A DNA stretch of 12,915 nt from Streptomyces sp. NRRL B-24484 (GTDB lineage: Bacteria > Actinomycetota > Actinomycetes > Streptomycetales > Streptomycetaceae), in NCBI RefSeq assembly GCF_000717715.1, contig NZ_JOAI01000083.1, positions 1 through 12,915 on the forward strand, read 5' to 3'. Shown here one piece after another: positions 6,369 through 11,369 of this stretch. The first letter of the stretch is position 1; each line of letters starts with the position of its first letter. The notes under the pieces are model-generated. The model was given only the letters and a program-made list of their open reading frames with translations. It was not told the DNA's origin and did not search any database. Made by a program: the position numbers and the translations under genes.

Positions 6369-6444
6369 CATCAAGGTCTCTGGTGGAGACCTTGATGGTG
6401 CGTCGGATTCCTTGATGGTCGCCCTGTCGGGGTTCCTTGATGGT
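6369..6444. repeat. CCTTGATGGT repeats with a 12-bp perfect hairpin (candidate origin or centromere)
   Basis: CATCAAGGTCTC (6369-6380) and GAGACCTTGATG (6386-6397) form a perfect 12-bp stem with a 5-base loop. CCTTGATGGT recurs at 6390-6399, 6410-6419 and 6435-6444. CATCAAGG in the left arm is a further inverted copy. CTTGAT matches the nick core CTTG|ATA of pC194-type rolling-circle origins, so the double-strand origin may be here. A regulator or segregation protein array is the alternative. Confidence 0.6.
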
Positions 6445-6512
6445 GCTGCTCGTGACCTTCGGATGGTTGATGCAAGGGTGTGTCGATCGGATTCGGTGGC
6501 CGGGGCGTATCT

Positions 6513-6534
6513 CGATTCGTCACGTGACGAAACG
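6513..6534. promoter_or_regulatory. CACGTG palindrome, copy 2, in the promoter of the 6549 gene
   Basis: The first 19 bases match copy 1 at 4071-4089, including the palindromic core TTCGTCACGTGACGAA (6516-6531). It covers the -35 position of the promoter below, as expected of a repressor or activator site. Confidence 0.7.
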
Positions 6535-6536
6535 GT

Positions 6537-6548
6537 TAGAGTCTTCGT
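6537..6548 (+). promoter_or_regulatory. -10 box of a probable leaderless promoter
   Basis: TAGAGT (6537-6542) matches the actinobacterial -10 consensus TAGRRT. The ATG at 6549 is seven bases beyond its end, where transcription would start. There is no Shine-Dalgarno sequence, so the mRNA is probably leaderless. Confidence 0.6.
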
Positions 6549-6812
6549 ATGACCGAGGAGACTACGGAGCCGGGTGGCCGGGCTCAGTTGAAGTGCGACT
6601 GGTGCGGGTGGCCGTTCACGCCGCCGAAGGCGACGGGCCGGATGCCGCGCTACTGCCGGCGGTCGTGCCGCCAGCGTGCGTACGAGGCCCGGCAGACGCA
6701 GGAGGCGGTGGCCGCGGCGGTGCTGCGCCGAACGAAGGGCCAGCCGCCGGTGCGGTCGGCGGTCCCGGCCGGGGCGGAGCTGGAGGGAGCAGAGTCGCTG
6801 CCGCTGTTCTGA
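6549..6812 (+). CDS. Small FCS-like zinc-finger protein
   Basis: An 87-residue protein starts at ATG 6549. The pattern C16-x2-C19-x16-C36-x3-C40 followed by RQRAYEAR is a treble-clef/FCS-type zinc finger. It closely matches the N terminus of the plasmid Rep (C27, C30, C46, C50, then KKRAKRA). The C-terminal half is Ala-rich and of no clear fold. It probably binds nucleic acid or protein, and as a stand-alone copy of the Rep finger it may act in copy control or at shared sites. The start is chosen from the -10 box seven bases upstream and the absence of any ribosome site. A palindrome overlaps the promoter, so the gene is likely under repression or autoregulation. It sits alone between two 12-bp repeat arrays. 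Confidence 0.75.
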   Translation: MTEETTEPGGRAQLKCDWCGWPFTPPKATGRMPRYCRRSCRQRAYEARQTQEAVAAAVLRRTKGQPPVRSAVPAGAELEGAESLPLF

Positions 6813-6824
6813 CCCGCGCGGGGT

Positions 6825-6923
6825 GGTTGCCTCTGCGGTTGCCTCTGCGGTTGCCACTGGGGTTGCTACTCGGGGTGGCTTCTGGGGCTTGCTTCTCGGG
6901 CTTGCCGCTGAGGTTGCGTCAGT
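6825..6923. repeat. 12-bp tandem array B
   Basis: GGTTGCCTCTGC occurs twice in perfect tandem (6825-6836, 6837-6848). It is followed by GGTTGCCACTGG (6849-6860) and GGTTGCTACTCG (6861-6872), then three or four increasingly diverged 12-13 base units. It begins 12 bp after the zinc-finger gene and resembles array A in unit length and in the GGTNGCC start. Confidence 0.75.
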
Positions 6924-6987
6924 CCTCCGCCCGTCGGGGGTGTCTCCGCAGGTCAGGTCATGGACATTCGGCTGTCCATAGGGTCGA

Positions 6988-7024
6988 CAACTTCCCCGGG
7001 GCCTCGATGGCCCCGGGGAAGTTG
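6988..7024. terminator. 16-bp perfect hairpin
   Basis: CAACTTCCCCGGGGCC (6988-7003) is fully complementary to 7009-7024 with the loop TCGAT. It is one of the strongest hairpins on the plasmid and lies between convergent genes. It may be a bidirectional terminator or a single-strand origin fold. Confidence 0.6.
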
Positions 7025-7222
7025 CGCTTGCGGCCCGGCACTTGGGGTCTCCCGTTGCCCGCCCTGGTGGTCGGCTCCGCCGTGGCCGGTCCTCGCGGTG
7101 CTGCTCGGCCCGGCCGGGGCGCCGGCCTTCGCGCGCGTCGCCCGCCGATCTCCCGCCCCAGGGGTCGGGTCGAGCGGGGGGTTCCCTCGTTGGGCGGCAG
7201 GGCTTGCCCCAGAGCGCGGGTT
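7025..7222. other. Gene-free GC-rich stretch between convergent genes
   Basis: This is part of the 716-base interval 6813-7528. Frames in it are shadows without ribosome sites or recognisable domains. No further motif was recognised here. Confidence 0.45.
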
Positions 7223-7282
7223 CTCGGGGGGCCGCCAGGCTCGCTCGCGACGGCTTGCCGCTTGGCCTGGCGGCCCCCCGAG
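7223..7282. repeat. 18-bp perfect inverted repeat, candidate single-strand origin
   Basis: CTCGGGGGGCCGCCAGGC (7223-7240) is fully complementary to 7265-7282 across a 24-base loop that contains CTTGCCGCTTG. A long stable hairpin in non-coding DNA of a rolling-circle plasmid is typical of a single-strand origin such as sti of pIJ101. This is inference from structure. Confidence 0.55.
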
Positions 7283-7398
7283 GTTCCGTGCTGGCCTTCG
7301 GTGCCGTCCGACGAGGGGACCCCCCGCCGGGTCGAGCCACCACCACGACGCACGCCGTACCCAAGATCGGGACAGCCCCTCCCCTCCGCAGGGTGGCC

Positions 7399-7441
7399 CG
7401 CCGGAGGCATGCCGTGACGCGAGCGGGAGCACCCTCCGGCG
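7399..7441. repeat. Inverted repeat in the non-coding control region
   Basis: CGCCGGAGG (7399-7407) and CCTCCGGCG (7433-7441) are perfect complements separated by 25 bases. C-rich sequence before and G-rich sequence after extend the complementarity imperfectly. It may add to the folded structure of the same region. Confidence 0.4.
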
Positions 7442-7491
7442 GCAGGAGAGGGGCGGTCGCGGGGCCCGGGCGAACCGGACACCCGCTCTCG

Positions 7492-7511
7492 AACCCGTCA
7501 CGTAGCGGGTT
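7492..7511 (-). terminator. Terminator of the leftward operon
   Basis: AACCCG (7492-7497) and CGGGTT (7506-7511) form a 6-bp stem with an 8-base loop, 17 bp beyond the stop of the last leftward gene. Confidence 0.45.
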
Positions 7512-7528
7512 TTGGTGCCGTGCCCGGT

Positions 7529-7924
7529 TCAGGGGCGGTCGGGAGGCGGGGCCAGCGGAGTCGGGGTGGGGAACGGGTGGGGCGGGGGCAGCGCCGCGGC
7601 GAGGTTGGAGAACAGCTCGTAGACCCGCCAGCCGAGGAAGGCGGTCACCACCAGCGTGACGGTCAGTGACAGCTTCGACCGGGTCACCAGGGCGACAGTG
7701 CCGCGCAGGAGCTGCCGGTTGGCGCTCTCCCAGGCGGGGGCCGGCGGCGTCCAGGCGAGGGGGCGGGCGGGCGCGGGCGGGGCGTCGACGGGGGCGATGC
7801 TCTGCTGCTCGGGCTCCCGGCCGTCGTGCACGGCGTCGATGTGCCGACGCTGCTCGTCGTGAGCCTGGAAGGGGTACTGGTGGTCGCTGATGGTGCGGCA
7901 GACCCCGCAGCGGTACCGGTGCAA
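7529..7924 (-). CDS. Zinc-finger membrane protein (C2H2-like finger plus one transmembrane helix)
   Basis: A 131-residue protein starts at TTG 7924, with an AAGGGGA ribosome site about 9 bases upstream. No ATG or GTG start fits better. C6-x2-C9 and H28-x4-H33 form a C2H2-like zinc finger at the N terminus. A Pro/Ala linker follows (47-64), then a hydrophobic helix at about 85-107 (LSLTVTLVVTAFLGWRVYELF) and a Pro-rich tail. It is probably anchored in the membrane with the finger in the cytoplasm. It is the last gene of the leftward cluster, but a hairpin and a GTAGTC repeat array separate it from the gene before, so it may have its own promoter. Short streptomycete plasmid proteins with this N-terminal finger are common. 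I do not know their function. Confidence 0.7.
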   Translation of the reverse strand: MHRYRCGVCRTISDHQYPFQAHDEQRRHIDAVHDGREPEQQSIAPVDAPPAPARPLAWTPPAPAWESANRQLLRGTVALVTRSKLSLTVTLVVTAFLGWRVYELFSNLAAALPPPHPFPTPTPLAPPPDRP

Positions 7925-7950
7925 GATCGTCGTCCCCTTCCGGCGGGGGT

Positions 7951-8027
7951 GTAGTCGGGGGCTGTAGTTGGCGTGTAGTCGGGCGTGTAGTCGTGTGGTT
8001 TTCGCAGGTCAGCCGCCGGGTGTAGTC
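7951..8027. repeat. GTAGTCGG direct repeats upstream of the 7924 start
   Basis: GTAGTC or GTAGTT occurs at 7951, 7964, 7975, 7987 and 8022, with spacings of 13, 11, 12 and 35 bases, close to one helical turn or a multiple. The usual form is TGTAGTCGG. It lies where the promoter of the 7529-7924 gene would be, so repeated operator sites are likely. A recognition array for DNA transfer is the alternative. Confidence 0.6.
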
Positions 8028-8090
8028 GAGGCTGGCGGGGCCCTGGTCCTCCCCGGGGGAGAGCGGCGGGGAAGGCTGTCCGAGCATGCC

Positions 8091-8126
8091 AGAGCCCCCG
8101 CCCGGCCGGGGCCGAACGGGGGCTCT
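8091..8126 (-). terminator. Strong hairpin after the 8150 gene
   Basis: AGAGCCCCCG (8091-8100) and CGGGGGCTCT (8117-8126) are perfect complements, and the loop contains a further CCGG-rich fold. It lies 23 bp beyond the stop of the gene ending at 8150 and probably ends or attenuates the main leftward transcript. Confidence 0.6.
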
Positions 8127-8149
8127 GGTGGTGGGTCGGGGGAGGCCGG

Positions 8150-9064
8150 TCAGACGGCCACCGCGGGGGCGGGTTCGGGGACCGCCTGTGCGGGCAGCCG
8201 GGGAGGGTGCCCGAGGTGGGCGCGCAGGCCCTCGAAGGAGAGGCCCGGGGAGACCCCGCTGCCGCTCTCCCCGGTGACCCTGACGGACTTCTCCACGGGA
8301 AGGCCGGCGGACCGCACGGCGGTGCCGAACTCCCGAGCCGTGTACCCGGTGTAGCGGTGGTGGCGCTGGAGGGTCTCCAGGATCTCGGCGAGGTGGACCT
8401 TCCCGGCCCCGCCGTCGCGCCGGGCGCGGATGGCGACCATGTGCTCGATGGTGGTGGTCAGCTCGGCATCGGTGAGGGTCGGGGGGACGGCCGCGGCGGG
8501 CTCGTCCTCCTGGTCGTCCCCGTCCTCGTCGGCGTCGAAGTCGTCGCCGTCGAGCAGCTGCTCGTCGTCCTCGGTGGCGGCCTTCGCCGGGGCGGGGGCG
8601 TGGATCAGCGCGGCGATCCACCACACCCCGGCGAAGAGGCCGATGCCTGGCCCGACCCACGGCCGGGCCAGGGACCAGACCAGTGGTCCGCCGACGACGA
8701 GCAGCAGCGCCGCCGCGCCGGCAGAGTCCTTGAACTTCTCGAAGCTCGCCTTGCGGGCGGCCTTCGCCCGCTCCAGCTCGACCTCGCGGGCCGCCACCTG
8801 CCCGGCCTCCTGGGCCTGGAGGAGCGCGACGCGCTTGACCGGGTCGGTCTCCGCGATCAGCTTTTTGGCGAAGGCGACCTCGGCGGCCTCGGCGACCTCG
8901 GCGGCGATCCGCTCCCGCTTGGCCTGGAGTGCAGCGGCCTCGGCACGCCGCTCGCGGTGGGGCGTCATCAGCCTGCGGACCAGCACGGGCGTGCCGGTGC
9001 ACAGGCCGGTGACCGGCCACAGCAGGGTGGCCCGCAGGCCCTCGGTGGGGATGATCTTCTCCAT
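8150..9064 (-). CDS. Membrane protein with coiled coil, acidic linker and C-terminal helical domain
   Basis: The protein has 304 residues from ATG 9064, five bases after the preceding stop codon. No clear ribosome site is seen, so it is probably translated by coupling. A longer open frame to 9247 overlaps the gene before and is unlikely. Residues 36-112 are a charged, Ala-rich probable coiled coil (REEK-rich). Two membrane helices follow at about 115-133 and 137-155, then a very acidic linker (164-188, DDEQLLDGDDFDADEDGDD). Residues 196-268 form a helical domain resembling a winged helix (AEILETLQRHHRYTGYTAREFGTAV). It has no ATPase motif. Position and architecture suggest a transfer or spread protein in a membrane complex. 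The family is not recognised. Confidence 0.8.
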   Translation of the reverse strand: MEKIIPTEGLRATLLWPVTGLCTGTPVLVRRLMTPHRERRAEAAALQAKRERIAAEVAEAAEVAFAKKLIAETDPVKRVALLQAQEAGQVAAREVELERAKAARKASFEKFKDSAGAAALLLVVGGPLVWSLARPWVGPGIGLFAGVWWIAALIHAPAPAKAATEDDEQLLDGDDFDADEDGDDQEDEPAAAVPPTLTDAELTTTIEHMVAIRARRDGGAGKVHLAEILETLQRHHRYTGYTAREFGTAVRSAGLPVEKSVRVTGESGSGVSPGLSFEGLRAHLGHPPRLPAQAVPEPAPAVAV

Positions 9065-9069
9065 GGCGG

Positions 9070-9477
9070 TCAGCCCAGGAACGAGGTGATCAGGCCGCTG
9101 AGGATGCTGGCCGGGAGGGCCCAGAGCCCGCCAGCGGCGGCGAACAGGGACGGCGCGATCGCACCGAACAGGGAGTCCTTCCAGGCCCGCGGCTTGAGCC
9201 CGAACACCGCGATGGTCAGCACGGCGGCCGTCGCGCCGGTCTTCCACTCGCCCAGCGCGGCGTTGCCCTGCATCGAGGTGCTGAGCTGCTGGCCGATGCC
9301 CGCGAGCTGCTGGAAGGCGGTGCCCGCGTTGGCCGCGAGCAGGCCGATGCCGAACGCCCAGTAGGGGACGTGGTCCGGGTCGACCTTGATCTTGTTCTTC
9401 CCGCGGATGCCGACGTACAGGTAGAAGGTCGCGGCGGTGGCGGCGCCGCCCGTGCCGAGTGCAACCAGGGTGCTCAT
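9070..9477 (-). CDS. Small polytopic membrane protein, unknown family
   Basis: A 135-residue protein starts at ATG 9477 with a strong GAAGGAGA ribosome site 7 bases upstream. Hydrophobic segments lie at about 4-23, 39-62, 84-97 and 105-134, separated by short polar loops (GKNKIKVDPDH, QQLSTSMQGNAALGEWK). The strongly hydrophobic Ala/Gly-rich pattern indicates an integral membrane protein with three to four helices. It lies between two larger membrane proteins in the same operon (gaps 22 and 5 bp), so it is probably part of the same complex. A small pore or scaffold component is conceivable. No homology was recognised. Confidence 0.8.
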   Translation of the reverse strand: MSTLVALGTGGAATAATFYLYVGIRGKNKIKVDPDHVPYWAFGIGLLAANAGTAFQQLAGIGQQLSTSMQGNAALGEWKTGATAAVLTIAVFGLKPRAWKDSLFGAIAPSLFAAAGGLWALPASILSGLITSFLG

Positions 9478-9499
9478 GGTGGGTTCTCCTTCGGGTGGG

Positions 9500-10513
9500 T
9501 CAGTAGAGGGGGAGGGCGGCGAGGACGTTGCCGAGGCCGAGCGCTACGGCCAGCCCGGAGGCGACCGGGATGCGGGCCAGGACCAGGAGCGCGAGGGGGA
9601 AGGGCCCGGTGACCTCGCTGACGCGCAGGCGGCCCCGGTCGCGCATGTGCAGGTCGAGGGCCCAGCCGAAGGCGGCCAGGAGCAGGCCGACGTAGGGCCC
9701 GCCCGGGGTGATCAGCTGGACGAGGCCGGTCATGTAGCCGGCGGTGGCGCTGATCGCGGTGAGCACGCACCAGCGGCGGAAGCGCCAGGTGCGCTCGGAG
9801 GGGCCGGCGGCGCGGGCGGCCCGGCGGCGCTGGCGGCGGGCCCGGGTCTTGGCCTCGCGCTGGTCGGCGAGCTGCTGCTGACGGTGGCGCTTGGTGCGCT
9901 GCTCGGGGGTCTCCCCGGCCGCGGCCAGGCGCGCGTCCTCCTCCGCGCGGGCCCGCCGTTTGGCGGTCTCGCGCTCGGTCTCCAGGCGGGCGGCCCGGTC
10001 CTCCGGGGTCTCGGTGATCCGGGCGCCCAACATGTCGACCAGGCCCACCAGGTCGTCCCGGTGGAGCGGCCGGTCGGGGGTGAGGATCTTCTCGACCCGG
10101 TGACGCTCGGCGCGCTGGGCGGCGGTCTCCCCTGCGGCGGCGAACGCGGCGTCACGCTCGGCCCGCTGCGCGTCGACCAGGGCCTCGTACTCGACCTGCT
10201 GGCGGGCGAAGCGCTGCGGCTCGGTCTCGGTGAGGAACTGGCCGACCTGCTCGCCGACCTGCGAGGCGATCGCGGTGGCCTGCTCGGCGAACAGCTTCCC
10301 GGCCGGGGCCCAGAACGCGGCGGCGGCAGCCTCTACCGAGGGCAGGACGTGGCCGGCCTCGACCGGCACCGGGATGTGGACGCCGGGCACCGGCTGGGCC
10401 GGAATCTCCCTGCGCCACCACTCGGTGACGATCTCGCCAGCGGGCTCGCGGGTCGGCATGCCGACGGTGGGCGGCTCGGACGGGGGCGGGGGGATGGGCG
10501 GGGTGGTGGTCAT
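9500..10513 (-). CDS. Large Spd-like membrane protein with coiled coil and internal repeat
   Basis: The protein has 337 residues from ATG 10513, with GGGAGG 7 bases upstream, overlapping the stop of the 29-residue gene before it (ATGA). The N terminus is Pro-rich (5-15). Residues 60-235 are charged and helical. AAAGET at 126-131 and 197-202, each followed by a QR-x-x-RHR segment, shows an internal duplication. After a basic segment (219-235, RARRQRRRAARAA) come membrane helices at about 247-268, 272-288, 303-317 and 319-335. Three to four C-terminal helices behind a cytoplasmic coiled coil recall SpdB-type spread proteins of Streptomyces plasmids, which help plasmids pass between mycelial compartments. 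That similarity is architectural only. No Walker motif is present. Confidence 0.8.
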   Translation of the reverse strand: MTTTPPIPPPPSEPPTVGMPTREPAGEIVTEWWRREIPAQPVPGVHIPVPVEAGHVLPSVEAAAAAFWAPAGKLFAEQATAIASQVGEQVGQFLTETEPQRFARQQVEYEALVDAQRAERDAAFAAAGETAAQRAERHRVEKILTPDRPLHRDDLVGLVDMLGARITETPEDRAARLETERETAKRRARAEEDARLAAAGETPEQRTKRHRQQQLADQREAKTRARRQRRRAARAAGPSERTWRFRRWCVLTAISATAGYMTGLVQLITPGGPYVGLLLAAFGWALDLHMRDRGRLRVSEVTGPFPLALLVLARIPVASGLAVALGLGNVLAALPLY

Positions 10514-10599
10514 CGCTGGCCCTCCCGGCGGATCAGCTCGCGGATGCCCCACGCCGCGAGTGCGGCGTCGACCAGGACGAGCAGCAGAATCCAGATCAC
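10510..10599 (-). CDS. 29-residue single-helix membrane peptide
   Basis: GTG 10599 is preceded by TTGGAGA about 6 bases upstream and encodes VIWILLLVLVDAALAAWGIRE, ending in LIRREGQR. This is one hydrophobic helix followed by a basic tail, so the N terminus is probably outside. Its TGA overlaps the next ATG (ATGA), which indicates translational coupling to the Spd-like protein. It is below the usual length cut-off for gene callers. The ribosome site, coupling and clean helix-plus-basic-tail pattern make it convincing. Confidence 0.7.
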   Translation of the reverse strand: MIWILLLVLVDAALAAWGIRELIRREGQR

Positions 10600-10622
10600 G
10601 GTCTGTCTCCAAGTCGGTTGAG

Positions 10623-10648
10623 GGGCCCGGCCGGTGAGGGCCGGGCCC
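10623..10648 (-). terminator. Intra-operon hairpin (attenuator or terminator)
   Basis: GGGCCCGGCC (10623-10632) and GGCCGGGCCC (10639-10648) form a perfect 10-bp stem with a 6-base loop. It lies between the stop at 10663 and the start at 10599, the only sizeable gap in the upper part of the operon, and may reduce read-through into the larger membrane genes. Confidence 0.6.
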
Positions 10649-10662
10649 GATGCGGAGTGGGG

Positions 10663-10845
10663 TCAGGAGGAGCGCCACCAGGCGCGGGGCGCCGGGTGGG
10701 AGTCGACGGCGCGGGCTCGGCGGACCTTGGAGTCCATGCGGGCGTGTCCGGCGCGGTCGGCGGCCCGGACGGCCGCCGCACGGCGCTGCTGTCCGGTGCG
10801 GGTGTCGCTGCTGCTGTTGCCGGTCAGGGCGTTCCAGAGGCCCAT
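10663..10845 (-). CDS. Small basic protein, unknown function
   Basis: A 60-residue protein starts at ATG 10845. The A of this ATG is the last base of the preceding stop codon (TGATG), which indicates coupling. The sequence begins MGLWNALTGN, a possible short amphipathic helix, followed by a strongly basic helical stretch rich in Arg and Ala, and ends PRAWWRSS. It has no cysteines or membrane helix. Nucleic-acid or phospholipid binding is possible from charge alone. The family is not recognised. Confidence 0.65.
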   Translation of the reverse strand: MGLWNALTGNSSSDTRTGQQRRAAAVRAADRAGHARMDSKVRRARAVDSHPAPRAWWRSS

Positions 10846-11066
10846 CAGCCGACCTCCACCACGCCGGTGACGCTGGCCGGGCGGCCGTTCACGCTGACCA
10901 TCACGCGGAAGCGGGCGACGCCGTCGCGGGTGGTCATCGTGACGCCGGTGGTCCGGTCGTCGCGGGTGAGTTCCCGCAGCTGAGAGAGGCTGACCGGGTT
11001 CGGGACGAGGTAGGCGTCGCCGTCGGGCCAGATGGCCCCGACGCCGGGCAGGCTGAGGCCGCTCAC
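10845..11066 (-). CDS. Small protein of probable beta-rich fold, unknown function
   Basis: A 73-residue protein starts at GTG 11066, overlapping the stop of the upstream gene (GTGA). It contains alternating hydrophobic strands, such as GVTMTTRDGVARFRVMVSVNG and ASVTGVVEVG, with the last half resembling a small beta sheet, and a short helix SLSQLRELTRDD. No signal peptide or membrane helix is seen. It is part of the coupled start of the leftward operon. The family is not recognised. Confidence 0.65.
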   Translation of the reverse strand: MSGLSLPGVGAIWPDGDAYLVPNPVSLSQLRELTRDDRTTGVTMTTRDGVARFRVMVSVNGRPASVTGVVEVG

Positions 11067-11179
11067 TTGGCACCGCCCTTCGCGCCGACCAGGCGGGAGA
11101 GCAGGCGGCCGGCCGCACCGGCGGCACGGCGGAGGTCCTCGGGGGTGATGGGCGGGATCTTGGGGGTAGCGTCAGGCAC
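11063..11179 (-). CDS. 38-residue first gene of the leftward operon
   Basis: GTG 11179 follows a strong GGAGGGA ribosome site by about 7 bases. The product begins VPDATPKIPPITPEDLRRAA and continues GAAGRLLSRLVGAKGGAK. It has a Pro-rich start, then one amphipathic basic helix. It overlaps the next gene by four bases. A frame upstream to 11338 runs through the operator region and lacks a ribosome site. Its role is not known; it could be a small regulatory or leader peptide, or a membrane-associated component. Confidence 0.6.
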   Translation of the reverse strand: MPDATPKIPPITPEDLRRAAGAAGRLLSRLVGAKGGAK

Positions 11180-11201
11180 GGCTGGTCCCTCCGATACAGG
11201 G

Positions 11202-11211
11202 GTTGGCCAAC
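11202..11211. promoter_or_regulatory. GTTGGCCAAC palindrome in the operon leader
   Basis: A perfect 10-base palindrome lies between the leader hairpin and the ribosome site of the first leftward gene. A 10-base palindrome can arise by chance, so support is weak. Confidence 0.25.
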
Positions 11212-11213
11212 TG

Positions 11214-11243
11214 AGCCCCGACCGGTTGCCTCCGGTCGGGGCT
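11214..11243 (-). promoter_or_regulatory. 12-bp perfect hairpin in the leftward operon leader
   Basis: AGCCCCGACCGG (11214-11225) pairs perfectly with 11232-11243 across a 6-base loop. It sits 35 bp before the first leftward start codon, inside the untranslated leader, where a stable stem can act as attenuator or mRNA protector. Read rightward it is followed by TTCTTG and could also stop antisense transcripts. Confidence 0.6.
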
Positions 11244-11282
11244 TCTTGCATCACTGAAGGTAGACCAAAACTCGAATTTGCA

Positions 11283-11297
11283 CTACCCCCTTGGTAG
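11283..11297. promoter_or_regulatory. GntR operator 1, CTACC-N5-GGTAG
   Basis: CTACC (11283-11287) and GGTAG (11293-11297) form an inverted repeat. It overlaps the -10 TAGAGT at 11295-11300 of a rightward promoter for the GntR gene, so binding would repress it. A lone GGTAG half-site lies at 11259-11263. Confidence 0.65.
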
Positions 11298-11300
11298 AGT
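11295..11300 (+). promoter_or_regulatory. -10 box of the GntR gene promoter
   Basis: TAGAGT matches TAGRRT. The -35 region (about 11272-11277, TCGAAT) is weak. Transcription would start near 11307, 63 bases before the gene, with operator 2 just downstream. Confidence 0.5.
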
Positions 11301-11313
11301 ACGGCTCTGTGTT

Positions 11314-11329
11314 CTACCGTTCTCGGTAG
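11314..11329. promoter_or_regulatory. GntR operator 2, CTACC-N6-GGTAG
   Basis: CTACC (11314-11318) and GGTAG (11325-11329) repeat the first operator with one extra spacer base. The two sites start 31 bp apart, about three helical turns, so two dimers could bind the same face of the DNA. Confidence 0.65.
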
Positions 11330-11369
11330 AGCGGTCACACCGTCCGCTCACACCGAGAGGAGGGAAACC

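Noticed and set aside
6063..6923. CRISPR array
   Set aside because: The repeats are 12 bp, degenerate and head to tail without spacers, and no cas gene is present.
6303..9020. 905-residue minus-strand frame
   Set aside because: It runs through repeat arrays, long hairpins and two better-supported genes (7529-7924, 8150-9064), and its composition is almost only Pro/Arg/Gly/Ala. It is an artefact of high GC.
8150..10513. TraB/FtsK-type DNA translocase in the membrane operon
   Set aside because: No GxxxxGK[ST] Walker A or matching Walker B motif is present in any of the proteins.
7529..11179. Filamentous phage (inovirus) morphogenesis module, given HUH Rep plus small membrane proteins
   Set aside because: No Zot-like ATPase, secretin or convincing coat protein is seen, and a relaxase with MobC favours a mobilisable plasmid.
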